A DNA stretch of 64,000 bases from Myxococcus dinghuensis (GCF_024198235.1 NZ_JAKCFB010000030.1:51712-115711), one strand, 5' to 3'. Shown: positions 35,811 through 44,777, counted from the first letter of the stretch. The notes: generated by a model from the sequence alone, not told the origin. Program-made: numbers and translations.

Positions 35811-37139
35811 TCAGCTCAGGGAGAAGGTGATGCGAATGCCTCCGAGGAGGAACTCGTCACCGTCCGACACCTTCTGGCGCGTGATGCGGTTGTTGTCGAA
35901 CCACGTGCCGTTCGAGGAGCGCAGGTCCTCGATGAACAACTCCTCGCCCTCGCGAAGAATCGCCGCGTGTTCTCGTGAGACTCGCGCGGACTTCACCATG
36001 AGGTCGCAGTTGGGGCCTCTCCCGATGATGAACCGCTCGCGATTGACGAGGATCGGCTCCCCGTCGTCGAGCTTCACGTAGGCCGTCATCTCGGGAGGCT
36101 TCGGGACGATGATCGTCTTGTCCGGTCGCGGCCCCGAGCGCTTGTCGTCCTTCGCCTGCGTCACGACGTCGGACGCATCCTCGTCCTCGACGTCGGAGTG
36201 TGCGTCGACGGGAGGCGCCGATGCGGCCCCGTCATCCAGGGGCTCGGCCTTCACGTTGTCCAGGGTGTCCGGCTCGTTGGCGTCCGAGTCCTCGTCGTCC
36301 GCCGCGCCGCCAGCGCCCCGCGCCGCCACCGCCTCGTCGTCCTCCGACTCGTCGGCGTCATCGTCCGAGTCCGCCCCGTCCGAGTCCTCCTCATCGGCGT
36401 CGTCGGAGTCCTCGTCATCGGCGTCGTCGGAGCCCGCTTCGTCCTCCGACTCATCGGAGTCCTCGTCATCGGCGTCGTCGGAGTCCGCTTCGTCCTCCGA
36501 CTCATCGGAGTCCTCGTCATCCGCCGAGTCATCCTCATCGTCGGAGTCCTCCGCATCGGACTCCTCTTCGTCCTCCGAGTCATCTTCCTCCTCGGAGACC
36601 GGCTCGACGAGGCGATCCACGTCCGCGACGAGCGTGAGGATGCGCGCGGACACCGCTTCCCGAAGGGCGGCGTCATCCACCTGGGACTCCTGGGTGGTGG
36701 GCTCGGCCTCTTCGCCCTTGGACTCGACCGGAGGCTCGGCTTCAGCGGACTCCGAGGGGACCGCTCCGGCAACCTCGTCCAGGGAAGCGGGCTTCTCCGC
36801 CGCGACCTCGACAGGCCGCGCTGGCGCCTCGGCAGGGACGACAGGCGTCGCCGCCGGCCCCGTGGGCTGCGCCGGTGCGACCTGTTGCACCGGAACAACC
36901 GAGTGAGCCACGACCGCGGGCGCAGCCGTGACGGCCGGCGCCGCGACCGTGTTCGAGGCCGGGGCCGTCATCTCCGAGAGGCTGACCGGCGTGGGTTGGA
37001 TGAACCCGAACTGACGCGCGAGCGCGAAGATGGCCTGGTTGACCAGGACGTCCCGGTCCACGCCCATCTCACGGCTCATCGTCTCCAGCGCATGCCAGAG
37101 CGGGTCCGCCACTTCGACCTTACGAGGCGTGCGGTTCAT
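35811..37139 (-). CDS. FHA-domain protein with acidic repeat region
   Basis: This 442-aa protein has three parts. Residues about 5-48 (KVEVADPLWHALETMSREMGVDRDVLVNQAIFALARQFGF) resemble a ribbon-helix-helix or short helical oligomerisation unit. Residues about 60-330 are disordered and include roughly 95 residues made almost only of Asp, Glu, Ser and Ala, with a 17-residue repeat. The C terminus (about 355-442) is an FHA domain with RFIIGRGPNCDLMV, ARVSREHAAIL, DLRSSNGTWFDNN and VSDGDEFLLGG, all key binding residues present. It starts three bases after the stop of the thioredoxin-MORN gene and ends at a strong terminator. No kinase is adjacent. Confidence 0.9.
   Translation of the reverse strand: MNRTPRKVEVADPLWHALETMSREMGVDRDVLVNQAIFALARQFGFIQPTPVSLSEMTAPASNTVAAPAVTAAPAVVAHSVVPVQQVAPAQPTGPAATPVVPAEAPARPVEVAAEKPASLDEVAGAVPSESAEAEPPVESKGEEAEPTTQESQVDDAALREAVSARILTLVADVDRLVEPVSEEEDDSEDEEESDAEDSDDEDDSADDEDSDESEDEADSDDADDEDSDESEDEAGSDDADDEDSDDADEEDSDGADSDDDADESEDDEAVAARGAGGAADDEDSDANEPDTLDNVKAEPLDDGAASAPPVDAHSDVEDEDASDVVTQAKDDKRSGPRPDKTIIVPKPPEMTAYVKLDDGEPILVNRERFIIGRGPNCDLMVKSARVSREHAAILREGEELFIEDLRSSNGTWFDNNRITRQKVSDGDEFLLGGIRITFSLS
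36421..36522. repeat. 51-bp tandem repeat inside the acidic FHA gene
   Basis: Two consecutive 51-bp units (36421-36471 and 36472-36522) differ at only two positions and encode the Asp/Glu/Ser repeat. A 24-bp shortened copy precedes them at 36397-36420. The unit is in frame (17 codons), so copy-number change alters length without breaking the gene. Confidence 0.85.
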
Positions 37140-37142
37140 GGT

Positions 37143-39449
37143 TCAGCTCCCCCTCAGGTTGTCCTGCCAGGGCGACACATTGCTGGCATCCACCAGCCAA
37201 TAGAACATCGCCTGCATCTCGCCATACTGCTGTTCGACGATGCCCACCAGGTTCGACGGGAGCGCGTCGATGTCCACGCCCTCGAAGTCGAAGCCGGCGG
37301 CACCGGAGGCCTTCGCGCCCCTGCCGTTCATCACGCGTCGATCCCTCGCCCGCCACAGCCGCTGACTGGACATGCCGGCCGCGTGGCCGAAGTCCGACGG
37401 CGGCGACACCTTCTTCGGCATCGTCACCTCGTTCTCGCCACACGCCCACAACAGCCACGTCAGGGCCGCCCAATCCGCGCGCGCCATCCGCGCGATGTCC
37501 GGCAGGCCCAGGCTCCGAGGCGACACGGTCTCGTCGACGCCGATGGACTCCTCCCCGATCTCCACGTCGTCCTCGACCAGCTCCACCGGTCCGTCCGGCA
37601 GCAGGGCCGACAGGTCCGGCGGCAGCCACGGCAGGTCCGCGCCCGGCTTGAAGCGCCGCTGCAACTCCGAGCGAACGGTCTGCAACCGCGTCGCGTACTT
37701 CTTCACCAGCCCCTGGATGGCCTCGAGCGACTGCGCGGGCTTCTCCGGCAGGTCGTTGTACGTGGAATGGGGCGTCTGCGCCGACGGCCAGAACTCGAAG
37801 CGCGGATACAGGCTGCGCGTGTAGATGCGCAGGAAGTCCGCCGTGTCCGGCTCCGCCTTCGCCAGGCCCTCCGCGTCCACCAGCGCGTGCTCGTCCAGGC
37901 CCATGTTGAGCAGGATGAGGCCGCGCGTGAACAGGAAGGCCGTGCGCTCGGGCGCCAGCAGCATCGCCGCGTGGACGAAGTCCAGGGCCGCGCGCGGACG
38001 GTCCTGCTGGTCCATCAGCACCGCGTATCCCCGCAGCAGCATCGCCGCGTCACCGCCGCGCAGGAGCGTCTCGGCCAGGGCCGCGAAGGACTGTCCCGCG
38101 TTCTGCAGCGTCTCCCCCGCGGTGCCCCGCGCGTTCTCCGCCGTGCGCGGCAGGGCCACCCGGTCGATGAGCTCCTTCAGCGGCGTCACCTCCGCGGTCT
38201 GCGCCACTGCGCGGGCCATCGCGAGCACCCCGACCATGTGGTCGCGCTCCGCGAGGCACCGGTCGACCACCTCCCGCCACGACTCCTCGGACCGGGGCAG
38301 GTTCGAGAAGACCTCCGACGCGGCCATGTGCTCTTCGTCACGCGACACGCCCAGGTCGCGCGTGAGCACCACCTTCCGGTCCGCGTCGAGCAGCTTCCAC
38401 GTGCCGCAGGCGAGGTCGTTGTCGTATTCACCCTCGTCGTACGCGACGCGCGGGTCCTGGTACTCGTCCTTGGCCAGCGAGCGGTACGCGCCCTTGCGCG
38501 AGCCCTCGACGAACTCGCCCTCCCAGAGCAGATCACCGTCCTTCAGCCAGAACCGCGCCGGGCCGTGCCGCTCACCGGCCTTGTTCAACTGGACGAGCGA
38601 CCACTGCCCCAGGTCCTCGCGGAACTCCGCCTGCTCGGGCAGGCTCGCGGGGCGCTCCGGATACAGCTCGCCGGTGGAGGGGAGCAGTCGGCGTCCCTGG
38701 GCGTCGAAGTGCCGCACGCTCACGACCCGACCGTGCTCGTAGAGCATGGTCGTCTTGCGGACGACCTCCGAGACGCCGTTCTCGTGCATCCGCTCCGTGG
38801 TGACGGTGTCCGTCGCGTACCACGTGCGGGGCCCGTGCAGCTCGCCCTCCGCGAACTCGCCGTCCTGGGAGACCTCGCCGCTCTCGTGGAAGCGCTTGAA
38901 GGGGCCGTGGGGCTTGCCGTGCACGAAGATGCACTCGTTGCAGAGCGTGCCGTCCGCGCGCCAGTACTTGTAGGGCCCGTGGTTGCGGCCCTTGGAGTCC
39001 TTGGGACCGTGGACCCACTCACTGTCCCCATCATCCCAGACGGCGTCGGGGTGGACCCCCGGCGGGACGATGCCCTGCTCGGTGAGCTTCTTGTTCTCCT
39101 CGGCCTGCTTCGCCTGGGCGACGTCCAGCCCCTTCAGCGAGCGCACCAGCGTGTCCAGCCGCGCGGCGGACAGCGCGCCGCTCGAGCGGTGCACCACCAC
39201 GCCGTCCTTGAAGGCCATGAGCGTGGGAATCGACTGGATGTCGAACTGCCCGGACAGCGCCTCGTGCGCTTCGGTGTCGACCTTGCCGAAGACGACGTCC
39301 GGGTGCTTCGCGGCGGTGGCCGCGTAGGTGGGCGCGAAGGCGCGACACGGGCCACACCACTCCGCCCAGAAATCCACCAGGACCAACCCCGGCCCGCCAG
39401 TCGTCTTCTCGAAGGTCTCGGCCGTCAGGTCGACGGGATGCTCACTCAA
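37143..39449 (-). CDS. Thioredoxin-MORN/YwqK-TPR multidomain protein
   Basis: This is a 768-aa protein. An N-terminal thioredoxin fold (about 1-110) has the active site WAEWCGPC at 29-35 and the cis-Pro motif IQSIPTLMAFKDG. Residues about 145-340 hold MORN/YwqK-like repeats (NHGPYKYWRADGTLCNE, HGPFKRFHESGEVSQDGEF, LHGPRTWYATDTV). The remainder contains TPR-like helices (GYAVLMDQQDRPRAALDFVHAAMLLAPERTAFLFTRGLILLNMGLDEHAL). I placed the start at TTG 39449, where GAGG lies 7 nt upstream and the family sequence begins; an ATG at 39533 would add 28 residues with no match. There is no signal peptide, so it is cytoplasmic. It is followed after 3 bp by the acidic FHA gene. Confidence 0.85.
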   Translation of the reverse strand: MSEHPVDLTAETFEKTTGGPGLVLVDFWAEWCGPCRAFAPTYAATAAKHPDVVFGKVDTEAHEALSGQFDIQSIPTLMAFKDGVVVHRSSGALSAARLDTLVRSLKGLDVAQAKQAEENKKLTEQGIVPPGVHPDAVWDDGDSEWVHGPKDSKGRNHGPYKYWRADGTLCNECIFVHGKPHGPFKRFHESGEVSQDGEFAEGELHGPRTWYATDTVTTERMHENGVSEVVRKTTMLYEHGRVVSVRHFDAQGRRLLPSTGELYPERPASLPEQAEFREDLGQWSLVQLNKAGERHGPARFWLKDGDLLWEGEFVEGSRKGAYRSLAKDEYQDPRVAYDEGEYDNDLACGTWKLLDADRKVVLTRDLGVSRDEEHMAASEVFSNLPRSEESWREVVDRCLAERDHMVGVLAMARAVAQTAEVTPLKELIDRVALPRTAENARGTAGETLQNAGQSFAALAETLLRGGDAAMLLRGYAVLMDQQDRPRAALDFVHAAMLLAPERTAFLFTRGLILLNMGLDEHALVDAEGLAKAEPDTADFLRIYTRSLYPRFEFWPSAQTPHSTYNDLPEKPAQSLEAIQGLVKKYATRLQTVRSELQRRFKPGADLPWLPPDLSALLPDGPVELVEDDVEIGEESIGVDETVSPRSLGLPDIARMARADWAALTWLLWACGENEVTMPKKVSPPSDFGHAAGMSSQRLWRARDRRVMNGRGAKASGAAGFDFEGVDIDALPSNLVGIVEQQYGEMQAMFYWLVDASNVSPWQDNLRGS

Positions 39450-39574
39450 GATGATGCCTCGGATGCAGTGGAAGTCGGGAGCTTGTAGTCGAGCCCTCCG
39501 CCACATGCCAGCGCAGCGTGGGACGCCGGACACCCCGCGATTCCCCCAGTAGAACGGGAATACGCGACCCCTCT

Positions 39575-40495
39575 ATGCTGCGCGCCGTGCGCTCCTCATC
39601 CCACTGCCTCGCGATGACCCTGGTGCTGTTCCTGGCTCCCCTGACGCCGGTCATGGCCCAGCAGGCGGAGGACCGTCCTCGCAACCACGAGCTGCGCTTC
39701 GACTGGACCCGGGACGGCATCATCGCCGGGTCCGCCGCCGCCCTGTGGATCTCCAGCGAGGCCCTGTTCAAGGGCGACCTCGCCCCGGTGCATTGCCGCT
39801 GGTGCGACCGGGCCCCGGACGGGAGTGACCGGCTCAACAGCGTGGACCGCTGGGGCCGGGGGCTCGCGGGTTCGACGGAGGCGTCCCGCAACCGGGCGGG
39901 GACGTGGAGCAACATCATCGGCTTCGGGGTGCTGCCCGCGGGTGTCATCGGCATGCAGCTCGCGGTGGGCCGCGCCTCCGACAGCCCGCACCACTACTTC
40001 CCCCAGGACACCGCCATCATCCTGGAGAGCGCCCTCATCGCGACGCTCGCCAACCAGACGGTGAAGTTCATCGCGGGGCGCGAGCGTCCCTTCGTCCACG
40101 TCCTCCCCGAGGACCAGAAGCGGCTGACCGCGCACCCGGACGACAACAACCTCTCCTTCTACAGTGGCCACACCAGCCTCGCGTTCTCGCTGGTGGTGTC
40201 CGCGGGCACGGTGGCCGCGCTGCGTGGCTACGACCACCAGGCGTGGATCTGGGCCGTGGGCCTCCCCGTGGCCACGAGCGTGGGACTGTTGCGCATGGGC
40301 GCGGACAAGCACTACCTGACGGACGTGGCCACCGGCGCCGTGCTCGGCTCGGCGTTCGGCGTGGCCGTGCCCCTGCTGCTGCACGGCCGCACGGACCCGG
40401 GCGACAAGGCCGCGAGAGCGCGCCGCGCGGGTTCCGGGGTGCGGGCCATGCCCGTGGCCGGCGCGCGCATGGCGGGCATCTCCGGGACGTTCTAG
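39575..40495 (+). CDS. PAP2-family phosphatase
   Basis: This 306-aa exported or membrane protein has a signal peptide (LAMTLVLFLAPLTPVMAQQ). The three acid-phosphatase motifs are KFIAGRERP (about 163-171), FYSGHTSLAF (about 195-204) and RMGADKHYLTDVATG (about 239-253), so all catalytic residues are present. Four or five hydrophobic helices surround them. Members remove phosphate from lipid phosphates such as undecaprenyl pyrophosphate or phosphatidic acid. The start is ATG 39575 (MLRAVRSSS). It diverges from the thioredoxin-MORN gene and ends exactly against the stop codon of the convergent phosphoesterase gene, with no base between. Confidence 0.92.
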   Translation: MLRAVRSSSHCLAMTLVLFLAPLTPVMAQQAEDRPRNHELRFDWTRDGIIAGSAAALWISSEALFKGDLAPVHCRWCDRAPDGSDRLNSVDRWGRGLAGSTEASRNRAGTWSNIIGFGVLPAGVIGMQLAVGRASDSPHHYFPQDTAIILESALIATLANQTVKFIAGRERPFVHVLPEDQKRLTAHPDDNNLSFYSGHTSLAFSLVVSAGTVAALRGYDHQAWIWAVGLPVATSVGLLRMGADKHYLTDVATGAVLGSAFGVAVPLLLHGRTDPGDKAARARRAGSGVRAMPVAGARMAGISGTF

Positions 40496-41431
40496 CTAAC
40501 CGGGCACCGGGGACAGGCCCGCCCCCGCGGGCGAGCCGTCCCCTTCCCCGTCGCGACCGAGCGCGTGGACGGGGAGCGCCCCCATGTCCCAGCGCTGACC
40601 GGGGACCCAGGCCACCTCGCCGGACGTGCCCCAGCCCACGCGGACCGCGGCGCGCTCCTCGAACTCCAGCCAGAAGACGGACTCCTCCGGACGCGCCGCC
40701 TGGTCCAGGCACGCGATGCGCGTGGGGCTCCGGCCCGGCTCCTCCAGCGCCACCGCGAACGCCTTGTGGGAGTGGCCGCACAAAAGCCACTTCGGCTGCA
40801 CCGTGTCCACCAGCTTGCGCGTCACCGGGTTGCCAATCCAATACGACGGCAAGGGACGCGGCGGCGCGGGGTTCTCCTCCCGGGCGCGCTGGACGATGCC
40901 GCGCGGCCACTCGTGGACCAGCATCACGTCCACGTCGCGCGCGGACATCACCCGCTCGACCTCCGCGGCGCGGAAGTAGCCGGCCTGCTTGAGCGTTTCC
41001 TGCGTGGAGGGGCGCTTGAGCGGCTGGTCGATGAAGCGCGGCGCGTGGATGCCCGACAGGAAGGCCACCCGGAGTCCGCCCAGCTCGCACAGGCCGGAGC
41101 GCCCCAGGTACGTCACGCCCGGCGCCAGCTCGCCGCCGCCCTGGAGGTCGTGCAGGGCGTCGAAGTCCTCGTTGTTGCCCCCGATGAAATACAGGGGCCG
41201 CTTCACCCGCCGCACGCCGTCCGCGTATTCGGCGAACTCGGCGGGCATCGTCCGCTTGGCGGCCTTGCGGCGGTGGTCGTCCGCGCGCCGGAAGGCCTCC
41301 ACGTCCCCCACCGCGAGCACGAGGGAGACGCGGCGCCGGCGCGCCTGCTCCAACACATCCAGCCAGGCCTCCACACGGTGGAAGCGACCATGGATGTCAC
41401 CCAGGGCTGCGACCAGCAGGGGTTCCGCCAT
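40496..41431 (-). CDS. Metallophosphoesterase resembling lariat-debranching enzyme
   Basis: This 311-aa calcineurin-like phosphoesterase has metal motifs GDIHGRF, AVGDVEAFR, FIGGNNEDFD (His of the usual GNH is Asn), LVHEWPRG and CGHSHKAF. The order and spacing follow eukaryotic Dbr1 more than typical bacterial enzymes: GDxEAxRxxDD, PLYFIGGN, LAPGVTYLGRSGLCELGGLRVAFLSGI, VDVMLVHEWPRGI and WLLCGHSHKAFAVAL all have counterparts there. Dbr1 hydrolyses 2'-5' branch bonds in RNA lariats. No signal peptide is present. The start is ATG 41431. The gene is convergent with the PAP2 gene. The general phosphoesterase call is firm; debranching activity is inference. Confidence 0.88.
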   Translation of the reverse strand: MAEPLLVAALGDIHGRFHRVEAWLDVLEQARRRRVSLVLAVGDVEAFRRADDHRRKAAKRTMPAEFAEYADGVRRVKRPLYFIGGNNEDFDALHDLQGGGELAPGVTYLGRSGLCELGGLRVAFLSGIHAPRFIDQPLKRPSTQETLKQAGYFRAAEVERVMSARDVDVMLVHEWPRGIVQRAREENPAPPRPLPSYWIGNPVTRKLVDTVQPKWLLCGHSHKAFAVALEEPGRSPTRIACLDQAARPEESVFWLEFEERAAVRVGWGTSGEVAWVPGQRWDMGALPVHALGRDGEGDGSPAGAGLSPVPG

Positions 41432-41556
41432 CGTGACCCCAGGGTGCTCCCCGCTGCGCATCCTGTCGAGTCATCCCTCCCCCCGGAGGGATGGTGGCTG
41501 ATGGAAAAGCCACAGATTCACGGCAAAGCGCTGCGGGCCAGGAGCCGACCCGCGGC

Positions 41557-41580
41557 CAATCACAGCCACAATCACAGCCC
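41557..41580. repeat. Tandem 12-bp direct repeat upstream of the phosphoesterase gene
   Basis: CAATCACAGCCA (41557-41568) is followed at once by CAATCACAGCCC (41569-41580), 11 of 12 matches. It lies about 126-149 bp upstream of the phosphoesterase start, in a 218-bp gap with no gene. It could be a pair of activator half-sites, or chance. Confidence 0.35.
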
Positions 41581-41649
41581 CTGCCCCGCGCCCCGGGAAT
41601 ACACAGACTCCCCTGCCCCGGCATCCCGGGTGCGGGCTCGCTCCCGGTA

Positions 41650-44592
41650 TCAGTTGCAGCCGAGCGGATAGGTGATTTCGACCAGGGAGCCGGGCGCGGG
41701 CGCCGCCTCGCGGTCGAAGACGACGGTGTTGGTGCGCGCGTCGTAGCGCCAGCCGCTCGTCACCCCGACGCCGTCCACCTCGACGACGATGCGCGACGCG
41801 TCCGCGGGCAGCTCGGAGAGCGGGAAGTTGCGGTTCGGACCGAAGGCGCTGTTGGAGAGCTTCTCCAGCGACGCGGCCCAGTTGGGCGTGCAGATGCTGT
41901 CCACCACGCCGCCGGTGGAGCTCGCCAGTTGCATGTAGCGGCTGCCGGAGCTGCTGGAGGTGGGGCAGGTGGCCAGGTCCATGGGGCCGACGATGGCGTT
42001 GATGCTCAGCTTCGCCTTGTCGTTGCCCTTGAGCGCCAGGAAGTACGTCTCGTAGAAGGAGACCGGCTGCGAGCTGAAGTCCTCCTCGTCCGACAGGAAG
42101 ATGATGGCCAGCTTCGCCTCCGGGCGCAGGAAGCCGCCGTTGCCGTCGCCCAGTTGCGGCGTGCGCGGATCATCCTCGCTGTAGATGAGCGGGTCCGACA
42201 GCGCGCGGTGCGCCGCGTCCAGCCCCTGCTCGTTCCAATGACAGACGCCCACGCGGGTGTTGTTGGCGAAGACCGTGGCGGCGTCCGGCGTGTTGGGGGT
42301 GATGATGCGCGGGCGCGAGCCGTCCACGGGGAACAGCCGCCCGTTCTCCCCGCCCTGGGCCCCGCCCGGGCACTCGGACCAGCCGCCCGGCGAGGGCTCC
42401 AGCCCCGTCGTGGTGACGCCGATGCGGTAGTCCACCGCCGCCGCGTTGGCCGCGCTCAGGAAGGCGGCGAAGTTCTGCCCCAGGCTCTGCTGCTCCTCCA
42501 TCATCGACCCGGAGTTGTCGACCACGAACAGCACGTCCACCTTCGCCTGGGACTCCTGGAGGAAGCGGTCGGTCTGCTCCGCCTTGGACGCGCCCCGCCC
42601 CACCAGGCCCGCCGTGTACTCCGCGCCGTCGGCCAGGCGGAAGCGCACCGCCGCCGTGTCGTCCCCGTCGTCCTCGGGCGTGTACGACGCCGTCAGCCGC
42701 ACCCGCCCCCGGGGCGGAACCTCCGCGGGGAACGCCCCCGCGGGCCCCACCGAGAACTCGGTGCCCGTCTGCTCCACCACCAGCCCGGACACCTTCTGCG
42801 GCCCGAGGCACTCGTTGACGACCACCAGCTCCCGCGCGCGCGGCCCGCACCCCAGCTTCGTCACGCCGAAGTCCACGGTGGTGGGCTGCACCGCGAAGCA
42901 CCCGTTGACGCCCTCGCCCATCAGCGCCACCAGCGGGTGGCCCAGCGAGGGGTGGTTCACCCACGCCTCCGCGAGCCCCGCGAAGCTGCCCTCCGCCTCC
43001 GGCTTGAAGCGCACCACCAACGTGGCCCGCTGCCCCGGCCGCAGCACGCCGTTCTCCCGCGGCTTCGCGGAGAAGGCCTCGTCCGAACCCGCCGCCAGTT
43101 GCATGGAGGCCAGGTAGCAGGACTCCGCGCCGGTGTTGCGCAGGGAGACGCCCAGCGACACCTCCGCCCCCACCGGCACCTTCCCGAAGTCCAGCGTCGA
43201 CGGCAGCACGTACTCACACGGCCGGAAGGCCTGGCCCTCGCCCTTCAACGACACGGACTCCGTGGAGGTGGTGCCCCCCGCGCGCACCGTCACCGCGAGC
43301 TGGCCCTCGCTGGCGCCCACCACGCCCGCGCGCGGGCTGAAGGTGACGCCCACGAACGACGACTGGCCGGAGGGCACGGTGATGCTCGCCGGCGCCTGGG
43401 CCAGGGTGAAGTAGCCGCCCGTCAGGGTGCTGAGCTGCAGGTTGTTGACGAGCACGCTGTCGCGGCAGCGGTTGACCACCTCCACGTCCCGCGTGGCCGT
43501 CATCCCCTCCGCCACCACGCCGAAGTCCAGCTTGCGCGGCAGCACCGCCACGCACGACGTGCCGCCCTCGCCCGTGAGCGACACCTTGGGCCCCGGCGCG
43601 CTGGAGCCCTGCTCCCGCACCCCCAGCTCCACCCGGCCCTCGCCCGCGCGCCCCAGCACCGCCGGGGTGAAGGCCATGCGCACCTCCACCACCGCGCCCG
43701 GCGCCAGCACGCCCCCCACGAGCACCGGCGCGCTCACCACGCGGTAGACGCCGCCGGGGTTGTCCTGCAGCTCCACGCCGCTCCACTTCAACGGTTCGGA
43801 GCCCTGGTTGCGCACGGTGATGGACTGCTCCGCGCTGGCCCCCAGCGCCACGCGCCCGAAGTCCAGCCGCAGCGGCGTCACCTCCAGCTTCGACGCGATG
43901 CCCATGCCCTTGAGCGGCACCACCGCCGGCTCGCACCCGTCGCACACCACCACGCGCAGCTCCGCCGCCGCCGCGCCCAGCCTGCGCGGCGCGAACGCCA
44001 CCGACAGCACGCGCTGCTCCCCGGGCGCCAGCATGTCGCTGTCCCCGTGCTTCGCGGTGAACTGATCCGCGTCCGCGCCCTGCACGGACAGCCCCAGCGG
44101 CGTCTCCACCGCGGAGGTGTTGCGCACCGTCACCTCCCGCATCTCCACCAGGCCCATGGCCACGTTGCCGAAGTCCAGCTCCGTCTCCGGCACCTCCAGG
44201 AAGGCCTTCACCCCCAGGCCCCGCACCGGCACCGCGCCCTTCGACTCCGAGTCGGTGAGCAGCTCGATGGCGCCCTGGACCGCGCCCTCCACGTCCGGCG
44301 TGAAGCGCACCTCGATTTCACGCTCGGCGCCCGCGCCCAGCGAGAAGGGCTCGAAGGGCGGCACCGTCACGTTGGGGATGCTCGAGGTGGCGCCCTCCAC
44401 GCGGTACGAGGCGCGCCCTCCGTTCGACACCTTCAACTTGAACGCCTTGGTGCGGCCGAGCGCCGCGGGGCCGAAGTCGATGGTCTCCGGGCGCACGACG
44501 AAGGCGCTCTTCGCCTTCTGGGACGATGGCCGCTCACAGCCCACTCCCACCCCCACCATCAGCGCCACCGCCACCCACAGAGCACTTCGCAT
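41650..44592 (-). CDS. Lipoprotein with six ASH-type repeats and a VWA-like domain
   Basis: This 980-aa protein starts at MRSALWVAV behind GGGGAGG. The signal sequence ends VGVGVGC, a likely lipidation site. Six beta-sandwich repeats follow (about 30-670), each opening with a DFGxVxxG motif (TIDFGPAALG, ELDFGNVAMG, RLDFGRVALG, KLDFGVVAEG, TLDFGKVPVG, TVDFGVTKLG). This is the ASPM/SPD-2/Hydin or 'choice-of-anchor D' type. A von Willebrand A-like domain (about 685-900) begins VDVLFVVDNSGSMMEEQQ with the metal-site DxSxS and includes LAIIFLSDEEDFSS. The C terminus returns to beta strands. An outer-membrane surface or periplasmic adhesion role is likely. It is 269 bp downstream of the EamA gene. 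Confidence 0.9.
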   Translation of the reverse strand: MRSALWVAVALMVGVGVGCERPSSQKAKSAFVVRPETIDFGPAALGRTKAFKLKVSNGGRASYRVEGATSSIPNVTVPPFEPFSLGAGAEREIEVRFTPDVEGAVQGAIELLTDSESKGAVPVRGLGVKAFLEVPETELDFGNVAMGLVEMREVTVRNTSAVETPLGLSVQGADADQFTAKHGDSDMLAPGEQRVLSVAFAPRRLGAAAAELRVVVCDGCEPAVVPLKGMGIASKLEVTPLRLDFGRVALGASAEQSITVRNQGSEPLKWSGVELQDNPGGVYRVVSAPVLVGGVLAPGAVVEVRMAFTPAVLGRAGEGRVELGVREQGSSAPGPKVSLTGEGGTSCVAVLPRKLDFGVVAEGMTATRDVEVVNRCRDSVLVNNLQLSTLTGGYFTLAQAPASITVPSGQSSFVGVTFSPRAGVVGASEGQLAVTVRAGGTTSTESVSLKGEGQAFRPCEYVLPSTLDFGKVPVGAEVSLGVSLRNTGAESCYLASMQLAAGSDEAFSAKPRENGVLRPGQRATLVVRFKPEAEGSFAGLAEAWVNHPSLGHPLVALMGEGVNGCFAVQPTTVDFGVTKLGCGPRARELVVVNECLGPQKVSGLVVEQTGTEFSVGPAGAFPAEVPPRGRVRLTASYTPEDDGDDTAAVRFRLADGAEYTAGLVGRGASKAEQTDRFLQESQAKVDVLFVVDNSGSMMEEQQSLGQNFAAFLSAANAAAVDYRIGVTTTGLEPSPGGWSECPGGAQGGENGRLFPVDGSRPRIITPNTPDAATVFANNTRVGVCHWNEQGLDAAHRALSDPLIYSEDDPRTPQLGDGNGGFLRPEAKLAIIFLSDEEDFSSQPVSFYETYFLALKGNDKAKLSINAIVGPMDLATCPTSSSSGSRYMQLASSTGGVVDSICTPNWAASLEKLSNSAFGPNRNFPLSELPADASRIVVEVDGVGVTSGWRYDARTNTVVFDREAAPAPGSLVEITYPLGCN

Positions 44593-44759
44593 ACGGTCCT
44601 CCCCGCACTCCCGGACCCGGACCCCAGGCAGCCTTCGCTCCCGCGAATCCGGCGGAGGGGCCGCTCTGCAACCCGAGTGCCTGAACCGAGGAGGGGGCGG
44701 AAGTCCAACGCCCGACGTGGCAAGCCTCCGGTGAGCCAGGGAAACGCCGTTCTCCTGGA

Positions 44760-44777
44760 TGGGAACGGCATTTCCCA
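44760..44777. promoter_or_regulatory. Inverted repeat upstream of the VWA lipoprotein gene
   Basis: TGGGAA and TTCCCA are separated by 6 bp, about 170 bp upstream of the lipoprotein ATG in a 269-bp gap. It is a possible operator; no regulator can be named. Confidence 0.3.

Noticed and set aside
41557..41580. 12-bp tandem repeat as the beginning of a CRISPR or iteron array
   Set aside because: Only two copies with no spacer and no cas or rep genes nearby; kept as a minor repeat only.
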